Shown here one piece after another: positions 1-5,123 of a stretch of 6,391 bases of DNA. Position numbers and translations under genes: made by a program. Position 1 is the stretch's first letter, and each line of letters starts with the position of its first letter. This DNA is from Pseudomonadota bacterium (GTDB taxonomy: Bacteria > Myxococcota > Bradymonadia > UBA4248), in contig JAGACY010000138.1 of the NCBI GenBank assembly GCA_017613855.1, forward strand, positions 1 through 6,391. The letters are read 5' to 3'. The notes beneath the pieces are model-generated. The model was not told where the DNA came from, made no database searches, and saw only the letters and a list, made by a program, of their open reading frames with translations.

Positions 1-6
1 ATGCGA

Positions 7-35
7 GCCGTATGGGCGTTATAACGCCCATAGGC
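7..35. repeat. Bulged hairpin repeat, copy 1 (TAT/ATA framework)
   Basis: Positions 11-32 are a perfect 22-bp palindrome (TATGGGCG, centre TTATAA, CGCCCATA). GCC at 7-9 pairs with GGC at 33-35, leaving G10 as a single bulge. The layout (lower stem, bulged G, TAT, upper stem, loop, ATA, lower stem) recurs at 64-96 and, on the other strand, at 4846-4874 and 4882-4912. It lies downstream of orn and may continue beyond the left edge of the window. No T-tract follows on either strand, so it is not a standard intrinsic terminator. Confidence 0.6.
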
Positions 36-39
36 GAGC

Positions 40-63
40 AGAGACGTGTCACAACACGTCTCT
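40..63. repeat. Perfect 10-bp hairpin between two framework hairpins
   Basis: AGAGACGTGT (40-49) and ACACGTCTCT (54-63) are perfect inverted repeats around the loop CACA. This hairpin lacks the TAT/ATA block of its two neighbours, and the three are packed almost end to end over about 90 bp. No T-tract follows on either strand. It may be part of a composite extragenic element or of the 3' untranslated region of orn. Confidence 0.6.
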
Positions 64-96
64 GGGCAGGCGTATCGCAAAGCGATAGCCATGCCC
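64..96. repeat. Bulged hairpin repeat, copy 2 (TAT/ATA framework)
   Basis: GGGCA (64-68) pairs with TGCCC (92-96), and GGC (69-71) with GCC (88-90). G72 is bulged, TATCGC (73-78) pairs with GCGATA (82-87), and the loop is AAA. A91 is a second bulge. The bulged G just 5' of TAT matches copy 1, while the paired bases of both stems differ between the copies. It begins 10 bp beyond the orn stop codon. On the minus strand the T-run (101-105) comes before the hairpin, the wrong order for a terminator. Confidence 0.6.
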
Positions 97-105
97 ACAA
101 AAAAA

Positions 106-660
106 TCAATCCAGCGATTTCACGAACAATTTTTCCCGATAATATTTGAGTTCTTCGATGGATTCGCGGATGTCATCCAATGCGCGGTGGTGATTCTCTT
201 TTTTGTAGGGATCGAGTTTGGGGTACCAGCGGCGCGCCATTTCTTTGAAGGATGACACATCGACGTTGCGGTAATGCAGATAATGGGCTGTCTGGGGCAT
301 CTCGAGGTCAATGAACCGGCGATCCTGCCAGACCGAATTGCCGCAAAGCGGTGCAGCATGCTTTTCTGCGTACTGCGATATAAATTCAAACGTCAGACGG
401 TCGGCATCCTCGATTTCTATTTGGGAATTCAGTACGCGCTCGACGAGACCGGACTGGGTATGATGTTTGGTATTCCAGTCATCCATTTGGTCGAGCAATT
501 CCTTGGGGCGGTGAATGGCCAGCTCGGGGCCTTCGGCCACGATGTTTAGTTCAGAATCTGTAATGAGTGTAGCAATTTCGATGATGCGATCGACGCGGGT
601 ATCCAGTCCCGTCATTTCACAGTCGATCCAAATCAAAGGCTGATGTATGCTTCTTGCCAT
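106..660 (-). CDS. orn: Oligoribonuclease (DEDDh 3'-5' exoribonuclease)
   Basis: This is a 184-residue cytoplasmic exonuclease that degrades short oligoribonucleotides to mononucleotides; in many proteobacteria it clears pGpG from c-di-GMP turnover. The DEDDh catalytic set is visible: D13 and E15 in WIDCEMTGLD, D113 in GNSVWQDRRFID, and H158 with D162/D163 in HHRALDDIRES. DVSSFKEMARRWYP near residue 134 is also typical of Orn. Length is close to the 181 residues of the E. coli enzyme. I chose the ATG at 660 over an in-frame start at 696. It has a good Shine-Dalgarno sequence, and the protein then begins like known Orn proteins; the 12 extra residues of the longer frame are encoded partly by a heptamer repeat array. 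The gene stands alone here, with a 225-bp spacer upstream and a hairpin cluster downstream. Identification is secure. Confidence 0.96.
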   Translation of the reverse strand: MARSIHQPLIWIDCEMTGLDTRVDRIIEIATLITDSELNIVAEGPELAIHRPKELLDQMDDWNTKHHTQSGLVERVLNSQIEIEDADRLTFEFISQYAEKHAAPLCGNSVWQDRRFIDLEMPQTAHYLHYRNVDVSSFKEMARRWYPKLDPYKKENHHRALDDIRESIEELKYYREKLFVKSLD

Positions 661-667
661 GGGCAAT

Positions 668-675
668 CTTCCTTC
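668..675 (-). promoter_or_regulatory. Shine-Dalgarno site of orn
   Basis: The minus strand reads GAAGGAAG, seven bases before the ATG at 660. It is the strongest ribosome binding site in the window and decides the orn start. The heptamer array at 681-708 begins five bases further upstream, so it lies in or next to the orn leader. Confidence 0.7.
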
Positions 676-680
676 GAGTG

Positions 681-708
681 AATGCGCAATGCGCAATGCG
701 CAATGCGC
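681..708. repeat. Heptamer tandem array 1, AATGCGC x4
   Basis: There are four perfect head-to-tail copies of AATGCGC, followed by a partial AATT. The array lies between about 20 and 48 bases upstream of the orn start codon. Its unit fits the consensus AAT[G/T]CG[C/G] shared, after choosing the strand, by three other arrays in the window. It resembles the short tandemly repeated repetitive (STRR) heptamers known from cyanobacteria; that likeness is in form only. Confidence 0.9.
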
Positions 709-848
709 AATTGAATGAGAACACCTAATTCTTTATTTTGAAATTACAAAACTTCATTTTTTATATAACATTGAAAATGTCTCAATTACACATTGACATC
801 ATGAATCAAATACCTTTCATCATTAGAAATAATAAAGATTGATTCAAT
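709..848. other. AT-rich spacer between the MinD-like gene and orn
   Basis: This spacer is strikingly AT-rich compared with the genes on both sides and is bounded by heptamer arrays on both ends. It must carry the orn promoter if orn is not read from the upstream gene. The minus strand has TATA-like runs (for example TTATATAA near 760-767), but I found no pair of -35 and -10 boxes at good spacing. No open reading frame or convincing hairpin is visible in it. Confidence 0.4.
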
Positions 849-883
849 AATTGCGAACTGCGAATTGCGAATTGCGAATTGTG
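849..883. repeat. Heptamer tandem array 2, AATTGCG x5 (two variants)
   Basis: The five units are AATTGCG, AACTGCG, AATTGCG, AATTGCG and AATTGTG. Read on the minus strand and rotated, the unit is AATTCGC. The array begins two bases after the stop codon of the MinD-like gene. Its variant outer copies suggest an older array than the perfect one at 681-708. Confidence 0.88.
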
Positions 884-885
884 AG

Positions 886-2250
886 TTATTTCAGTCCAAA
901 TTTTCCCAATATTTCATGAACATCAATACCGAGAGCATTGGCAATCTCGTAGAGATAGGCCTGCAGTCGGGCAGTGGGCATGCCCGAAATTCTCTGGTGT
1001 TCGATTTTTTCGATGGTGCGTGCCGGCAGCCGCGATTTGAGGGCAAGCTGCGCAATGGTCATACCGATTTCTTCGCGTCTGGCGGTGAGCCATTCGCCTG
1101 CATCGGGGCTTGCATCGGCAGAGGATGAGGCATTGGCCGATAAAAACGGTTTGTGCCCGGTTTCATTTGCAGAGCGCGTGGTGCGTTCCTGAGGCATTTC
1201 GGGCTGAGCCGGTGTTTCTTCGCTGCGCCGATAAGCAATTTCGAGCTGTGCAATCGTTTGGGAAATGGCGTCTTTCGATAAAACACTTGCAACCAAACCA
1301 TTCTCGCGGCGATAGCCTTCCCAGAGCAGGCGATACTGCTGGCGCGCCTGTTCGGGAGTCTCGGCACGCAAGAATTGCCGTGCATGCGTCGATACATCGA
1401 GCTGGGCCAGGCAAGGACGTGGTTCGAAATTGAAGTTCGGCAAGCGTTCGCGCACGATCGAATCCATCCCACGCACCAGAGGATCTTCGCGCATAAAGAG
1501 TGAAACATCGGCCAGCTGGCGTATGAAGAACCAGCGGCGATCATCAAACTCGATGCTGCCCAGATATCGAATGTCGAGTCCCAGCAGCATGCCCAAGGCA
1601 TGGCACAGAGCCCGGCTTTGCAGCGACTCACTGTGTTCGCGCCTGAAGTTGAGCATGAAGGCACACCGGAAGGATGCCAGTTCTGTGAGCCATTGATTTT
1701 GCAAGGCCGGCGAAAGTCTGTTGACAATTGAGGAATAAGTCCAGGTATCCTGCTGTGGTGCAAGAATCTGAGCGAGCTCGTTGTTTTCTTCGAATTGCCG
1801 GATGTAACGTATAAAAGCGCGCCGGATCCATCGCGTCACCATGTCGATGAAGGCAGGTTCTGGTGCTGCCATCAAAATGGGCAAGTCGGATCGCACAAAT
1901 AAATCGAGGTTCCAATCGTTCAACTCGGGACGCAAATCGAGAATGATATTGTCATAGGATAATTCCCGAACGCGCTGCAAAAGGCTTTCTGCCGATTCGA
2001 CGGTCGAATGATGGACGTAGTCGAGGCGCGGCCTGGAAGTCGAAAGGATCTCGAAGCCGCGTGAAAAATTTTGAATGGGCAAATCCACGAAAGGTGCAAG
2101 ATTGCCATAGATGCTCGTATCGATGATGAGCACCGACTGCTCGCGTGCGACCAAAGCTTTGGCGAGTACTGTGGCACATGTCGATCGGCCAATGCCGCCT
2201 TTGGGGCCGGAAATGGCGATGAGTTTATTCTGGTTTCGTGTACGAGCCAT
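886..2250 (-). CDS. MinD/ParA-like P-loop protein with C-terminal HTH domain
   Basis: This 454-residue protein has two parts. Residues 9-340 are a SIMIBI (MinD/ParA/FlhG) fold: deviant Walker A at 15-24, switch I (A') around D44, and Walker B YDNIILDL ending in D105. APEPAFID near 129-136 and the later LGLDIRYLGSIEFDD block fit the FlhG/MinD-like family often seen in myxobacteria. A low-complexity linker (about 344-385, rich in A, S, E and P) leads to a HTH domain at 386-454 of the RodZ/XRE type. Three motif deviations stand out: R22 replaces the usual Walker A lysine (the signature K17 is kept), S46 replaces the second Asp of A', and P-E follows the Walker B LDLR where related proteins have A-G. 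It starts five bases after the aminotransferase stop with only a weak Shine-Dalgarno sequence, which suggests translational coupling. No membrane segment is seen. The role is unknown: spatial positioning or regulation is possible. No parB, parS or min gene is nearby. Confidence 0.85.
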   Translation of the reverse strand: MARTRNQNKLIAISGPKGGIGRSTCATVLAKALVAREQSVLIIDTSIYGNLAPFVDLPIQNFSRGFEILSTSRPRLDYVHHSTVESAESLLQRVRELSYDNIILDLRPELNDWNLDLFVRSDLPILMAAPEPAFIDMVTRWIRRAFIRYIRQFEENNELAQILAPQQDTWTYSSIVNRLSPALQNQWLTELASFRCAFMLNFRREHSESLQSRALCHALGMLLGLDIRYLGSIEFDDRRWFFIRQLADVSLFMREDPLVRGMDSIVRERLPNFNFEPRPCLAQLDVSTHARQFLRAETPEQARQQYRLLWEGYRRENGLVASVLSKDAISQTIAQLEIAYRRSEETPAQPEMPQERTTRSANETGHKPFLSANASSSADASPDAGEWLTARREEIGMTIAQLALKSRLPARTIEKIEHQRISGMPTARLQAYLYEIANALGIDVHEILGKFGLK

Positions 2251-2255
2251 GTGAA

Positions 2256-3479
2256 CTAGGAAGTTTCTTTGACAAATTCTGCAATGCGATCAAATGCATC
2301 GGAGAGCGTCTTTTCATCGGGCAAAAAGACGATCCTGAAATAGGCTGCATCCTCGCAAGTATAGCTGAATCCGCTCCCTGGAACAACGACGACTCCCTTC
2401 GAATCGAGCAAATCTCGGCACCATTTTTTATCATCCTTGATGCCTTCGACGCGCACAAAAGCATAAAAACTGCCGTGAGGAACGATGCACGAAAGCCCCG
2501 AAATCTGCGCAACTTTTTGCATGCAGATGTCACGGCGTCTGCGCAATTTGGCCAGGAATTCCGGGAAATGCGACTGACTGCCTTCGAGGCATGCACGGAT
2601 CGTCCACTGGAAAGGATGACTCGAGCACAGACGCGCACGCAGCAAACGGCAAATCGTTTCATAATACGCAGCAAGTCTGTCTTTGGGGCCGCTCAAAATC
2701 CCCCAGCCAATGCGAATGCCAGGCCCAAGATAGGATTTGCTCAGGCCATTGAACGTCAATACACATGCATCCCCATCGAGTGCAGCCAGGCTGATATGGT
2801 GGCATTCGGGATCGAGCACGAGCCGCTCATAATTCTCATCATTTAATATGAGAAGATTATATTTTTTCGCCAAATCGATGATGCGGCGAAGGCAGGACTC
2901 CGGATAGATGGCACCCGTCGGATTGTTGGGATTAATCACGACTATCGCGCGCGTACGGCCATCGATCAGCGCTTCCATATGATCGAGGTCAGGCTGCCAT
3001 TCTTTGGATTCATCCAGTTTATAATAACGCGCTTCGACGCCGAGGCGCGTCAGTATCATCGAATACAATGGATAAGTCGGGGAGGGCAAAAGAACATTGT
3101 CGCCGGGATTGACGAGCGCCGTAAAGGCCAGGTCGATGCACTCACTGGCTCCGTTGCCCGTAAAACTGCCGATAATATTGAGGATATGCTGGCGATTGCG
3201 TGCGTCGCGCTCGATCGATTCGAGCGCTTCGGGCAAGCCCTCCGAAGGAGCATAGCCATTTTTGCGATGCGTGATTGCCCAAATTGCTGCCTGCTGGGCC
3301 TCTTCGACCAAATCAAAATCGTAAACATTGGGATCGCCGATATTTAAATATAAAATCTTGCGACCTTCCCGTTCGAGTTCACGTGCACGCACGGTGACCT
3401 CACGAATGGAATACTGAATGTTTTCGGTTGCTTTGGCGGGAGTTATGTAATCCTGGGAATAAAATGAATCCTTGTCCAT
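2256..3479 (-). CDS. Class I/II PLP aminotransferase, AlaA-like
   Basis: This 407-residue cytoplasmic enzyme belongs to fold-type I PLP aminotransferases and most resembles E. coli AlaA (alanine:2-oxoglutarate transaminase, 405 residues). Visible motifs are YAPSEGLPEA near residue 76, INPNNPTGA at 182-190, the PLP-ring Asp214 in NDENY with Tyr217, the Schiff-base Lys248 in FNGLSKSY, and the substrate-carboxylate Arg382 in FRIVFLP. AlaA has DEIY where this has DENY, a small difference close to the cofactor. The ATG at 3479 is preferred to an in-frame TTG at 3527, because the longer version would be encoded through the hairpin at 3511-3533. AGGGAAGAG lies 11 bases upstream of the ATG, a usable though distant ribosome site. 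Amino-donor specificity cannot be read from sequence, so I give no gene symbol. It sits between an ATP-grasp ligase and a MinD-like gene, five bases from the latter. Confidence 0.9.
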   Translation of the reverse strand: MDKDSFYSQDYITPAKATENIQYSIREVTVRARELEREGRKILYLNIGDPNVYDFDLVEEAQQAAIWAITHRKNGYAPSEGLPEALESIERDARNRQHILNIIGSFTGNGASECIDLAFTALVNPGDNVLLPSPTYPLYSMILTRLGVEARYYKLDESKEWQPDLDHMEALIDGRTRAIVVINPNNPTGAIYPESCLRRIIDLAKKYNLLILNDENYERLVLDPECHHISLAALDGDACVLTFNGLSKSYLGPGIRIGWGILSGPKDRLAAYYETICRLLRARLCSSHPFQWTIRACLEGSQSHFPEFLAKLRRRRDICMQKVAQISGLSCIVPHGSFYAFVRVEGIKDDKKWCRDLLDSKGVVVVPGSGFSYTCEDAAYFRIVFLPDEKTLSDAFDRIAEFVKETS

Positions 3480-3500
3480 ATAATTATTTGCTCTTCCCTG

Positions 3501-3533
3501 AAAGTATAAAGGCACTTTGATATCCAAAGTGCC
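3501..3533 (-). terminator. Intrinsic terminator or attenuator after the ATP-grasp gene
   Basis: GGCACTTTG (3511-3519) and CAAAGTGCC (3525-3533) form a perfect 9-bp stem with a 5-base loop. On the minus strand the stem is followed by TTTATACTTT. It begins nine bases after the ATP-grasp stop codon and ends about 30 bases before the aminotransferase ATG. The T-tract is interrupted, so termination may be partial and give lower expression of the two downstream genes. Confidence 0.6.
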
Positions 3534-3542
3534 CCATATTAT

Positions 3543-4706
3543 TTATTCGTCTGCGAGTTCGAGAATATATTTTAATATTTCTCTGACACGCTCCACATCC
3601 TTATGCTTTACAAGATAAAAGAACTCGCCCATCGCATCTGCATAAGCGCCTGGTACGGGTTCTGCCATGACCATGCAGTCACTGAAATGTGCCATGATTT
3701 CATCATGAGAATGTTTATGATGTTCATTGACACGACGGCCTGCAAAGCCAATCGAATATTTTAATTTGGCATTTACATGAGGATAGCACTCATGGAAGGA
3801 TGCTGCCCATGTTTCATACAAATCGATGTCTGCCGAGAAGTTCATCATATCAATGGTGTACAACCCAGGCGGACGGACATTGATCTCGAGGAAGCAGTAT
3901 TTGGTCGGATTCTTTTGGGTCCGGAACCATTCAATATGGAAAAATCGCTCGCGAACTCCAAATGCGGCAACCGCTTTGCAGCCTAATTCTTCGAGCAGCG
4001 GATCAATATCTGTTACATTATAATAATATAATGATTTGGCTTCGTTGACGCTCTCCATGACACCTGCATTGTACTCATGCGATGTCTTAAAAATAATGCG
4101 CCCATCACGATCGACAAAACCATCGAATGTAACAATATCACCATGAATGAACTGTTCACAAATATATCGGCCATGAATATATTCAAAACAATGATCGAGT
4201 TCTTCGTCATTATTAAGAGCATACGTCGCTGCAGCGCCTACACCGACAACCGGCTTGACGACAATAGGATAACCGACTTTTTTAATAAAAGCACGAAGCT
4301 GTTCCAGACTCTCGACTTCCATACCTTCGGCAACAGGAATGCCGGCACCGCGTGCAATGCGCTTCATCTCAAGCTTGCTGCGGTTGATATCTGTCTGGGC
4401 TGGCTTCTGACCAAATATATTAAAATCTTCACGAAGCTGCGCTTCAATTCCGAGCCAGTATTCATTCTGGGAATCAATGCGATCTATCTTGCCATATTTG
4501 GACGTTAAATATCCAACTGTACGAATCATCGCATCGTAATTCATCATGTCCGGAACATAAACATATTCGTCGAGCGTATTGCGAAGCTCATCCGAGATGT
4601 CTGGGCTGTCCCCAATGCCGAGCGCGGTGTCGCCGTATTTTTTGACCGCTTTGGCATAATTGACATGGTTGGGGGGAAAATGTGGCGACAAAATAATGAC
4701 GTTCAT
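3543..4706 (-). CDS. Uncharacterised ATP-grasp ligase-like protein
   Basis: This 387-residue protein has the ATP-grasp order: an N-terminal pre-ATP-grasp region (MNVIILSPHFPPNH, to about 105), then a domain with the nucleotide-binding lysine K151 in YPIVVKP and a glycine-rich loop VGVGAA. CEQFI (E184) follows. Acidic metal ligands are in FFHIEWFR (E259) and FLEINVRPPG (E274, N276, R278). Such enzymes activate a carboxylate as acyl phosphate and join it to an amine, thiol or similar nucleophile. I recognise this as a widespread uncharacterised family distantly like carbamoyl-phosphate synthase and PurK; the substrate is unknown. No membrane segment or signal peptide is seen. The ATG at 4706 is preferred over 4760: a strong -10 box puts the transcript start at about 4759, so the longer start would have no leader, and MNVIILSPHFPPNH is a natural beginning. 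The ribosome site (GCGAG about nine bases upstream) is modest. The following aminotransferase might supply an amino acid substrate. Confidence 0.85.
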   Translation of the reverse strand: MNVIILSPHFPPNHVNYAKAVKKYGDTALGIGDSPDISDELRNTLDEYVYVPDMMNYDAMIRTVGYLTSKYGKIDRIDSQNEYWLGIEAQLREDFNIFGQKPAQTDINRSKLEMKRIARGAGIPVAEGMEVESLEQLRAFIKKVGYPIVVKPVVGVGAAATYALNNDEELDHCFEYIHGRYICEQFIHGDIVTFDGFVDRDGRIIFKTSHEYNAGVMESVNEAKSLYYYNVTDIDPLLEELGCKAVAAFGVRERFFHIEWFRTQKNPTKYCFLEINVRPPGLYTIDMMNFSADIDLYETWAASFHECYPHVNAKLKYSIGFAGRRVNEHHKHSHDEIMAHFSDCMVMAEPVPGAYADAMGEFFYLVKHKDVERVREILKYILELADE

Positions 4707-4765
4707 ATTCACTCGCTTGTAGTTATGCAAACAACGTACATCCAAATGATGTACAACCATGTAGT

Positions 4766-4794
4766 ATTATATCACACATCGACGGCGAATGAAA
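4766..4794 (-). promoter_or_regulatory. Sigma-70-type extended -10 promoter of the ATP-grasp gene
   Basis: On the minus strand a perfect TATAAT (4766-4771) is preceded by TGA, giving an extended -10. TTTCAT (4789-4794) lies at 17-base spacing as a fair -35. Predicted transcription start is about 4759, giving a leader of about 50 bases before the ATG at 4706. It is the clearest promoter in the window. Confidence 0.65.
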
Positions 4795-4845
4795 CATGCG
4801 AATTGTATCACGCAACCTAAGAATGTTGCTGTTTATTGCATGGCC

Positions 4846-4874
4846 GGGCTATTGGCCTGCCGGCCAATACGCCC
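4846..4874. repeat. Bulged hairpin repeat, copy 3 (TAT/ATA framework)
   Basis: GGGC (4846-4849) pairs with GCCC (4871-4874). C4870 is bulged. TATTGGCC (4850-4857) pairs with GGCCAATA (4862-4869), and the loop is TGCC. Read on the minus strand it has the same plan as the hairpins at 7-35 and 64-96: lower stem, bulged G, TAT, upper stem, loop, ATA, lower stem. Its 24-base core (4848-4871) differs at one loop base from the core at 4885-4908. It lies about 50 bases upstream of the ATP-grasp -35 box. Confidence 0.75.
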
Positions 4875-4881
4875 TGGCTTT

Positions 4882-4912
4882 CGCGCTATTGGCCTGTCGG
4901 CCAATACGTGCG
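4882..4912. repeat. Bulged hairpin repeat, copy 4 (TAT/ATA framework)
   Basis: CGCGC (4882-4886) pairs with GTGCG (4908-4912) with one G-T wobble. C4907 is bulged. TATTGGCC (4887-4894) pairs with GGCCAATA (4899-4906), and the loop is TGTC. The upper part is identical to copy 3 apart from one loop base, while the lower stem is different but still paired. The two copies are 37 bp apart in the same orientation. Confidence 0.75.
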
Positions 4913-4920
4913 AAATTATT

Positions 4921-4942
4921 AAAAAAAACTCACCTAAAATGA
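4921..4942 (-). terminator. Weak possible terminator upstream of the ATP-grasp gene
   Basis: On the minus strand CTCAT and GTGAG can form a five-pair stem (one wobble) with loop TTTAG, followed directly by seven T. The T-run is good but the stem is short. If real it would end transcription coming from tsaC, about 180 bases beyond that gene, before the ATP-grasp promoter. Confidence 0.3.
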
Positions 4943-4988
4943 GCATTCATCCACGTTTGATGGGCGATAACGCTATGATTTCATTCGG

Positions 4989-5008
4989 AATGGGGGAGGG
5001 GCCCCATT
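4989..5008. repeat. G-rich hairpin AATGGGG / CCCCATT
   Basis: AATGGGG (4989-4995) pairs with CCCCATT (5002-5008) around a GAGGGG loop. The plus strand carries runs of five and four G followed by four C, so competing pairings exist. It lies in the roughly 350-bp gene-free stretch between tsaC and the ATP-grasp promoter, which otherwise holds hairpin repeats 3 and 4, a weak terminator and the double hairpin at 5062-5105. No coding sequence is supported in that stretch. Confidence 0.4.
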
Positions 5009-5061
5009 TCGCACAGGTTTGTGAAAACGTATCACATCTGCAGTAAGAATGATTGTGGGTT

Positions 5062-5105
5062 CCAAGGGGCTTAGCCCCTTGGCGGGGTCTGGGGCAGCGC
5101 CCCAG
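5062..5105. repeat. GC-rich double-hairpin element downstream of tsaC
   Basis: Two stems lie close together. CCAAGGGGC (5062-5070) pairs with GCCCCTTGG (5074-5082), loop TTA. CTGGGGC (5089-5095) pairs with GCCCCAG (5099-5105), loop AGC. Both contain GGGGC/GCCCC. A run of six A follows on the plus strand, so on the minus strand the T-run precedes the hairpins. That orientation does not suit a tsaC terminator. From memory, similar GC-rich paired palindromes occur as dispersed extragenic repeats in diverse bacteria; I cannot verify that here. Confidence 0.7.
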
Positions 5106-5123
5106 AAAAAACGGAGTTCTCGA

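Noticed and set aside
11..32. Integron attC-like palindrome
   Set aside because: GTTAT and ATAAC sit at the centre of the palindrome, not at the ends as R' and R'' boxes do, and no integrase or gene cassette is present.
731..800. Sigma-70 promoter for orn
   Set aside because: TATA-like hexamers exist on the minus strand, but candidate -35 boxes fall at 12 to 14 bases, too close; left as unassigned AT-rich spacer.
838..848. Terminator after the MinD-like gene (ATTGA-T-TCAAT palindrome)
   Set aside because: The one-base centre cannot form a loop and the stem is all weak pairs; the T-rich run after it on the minus strand is not enough.
1059..1763. 234-codon minus-strand open frame in another frame of the MinD-like gene
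   Set aside because: It overlaps a gene with clear family motifs; the translation is rich in W, C and S as expected for an out-of-frame read.
2238..2846. 202-codon plus-strand open frame
   Set aside because: It is entirely antisense to the aminotransferase, whose motifs are clear, and its translation has no domain signature.
4846..4912. CRISPR array
   Set aside because: There are only two repeat units, each a long palindrome, with a spacer of about 13 bp, too short, and no cas gene in the window.
4789..5046. 85-codon plus-strand open frame upstream of the ATP-grasp gene
   Set aside because: It is built on the two hairpin repeats and the G-rich hairpin, has no recognisable domain, and starts inside the promoter of the opposite strand.
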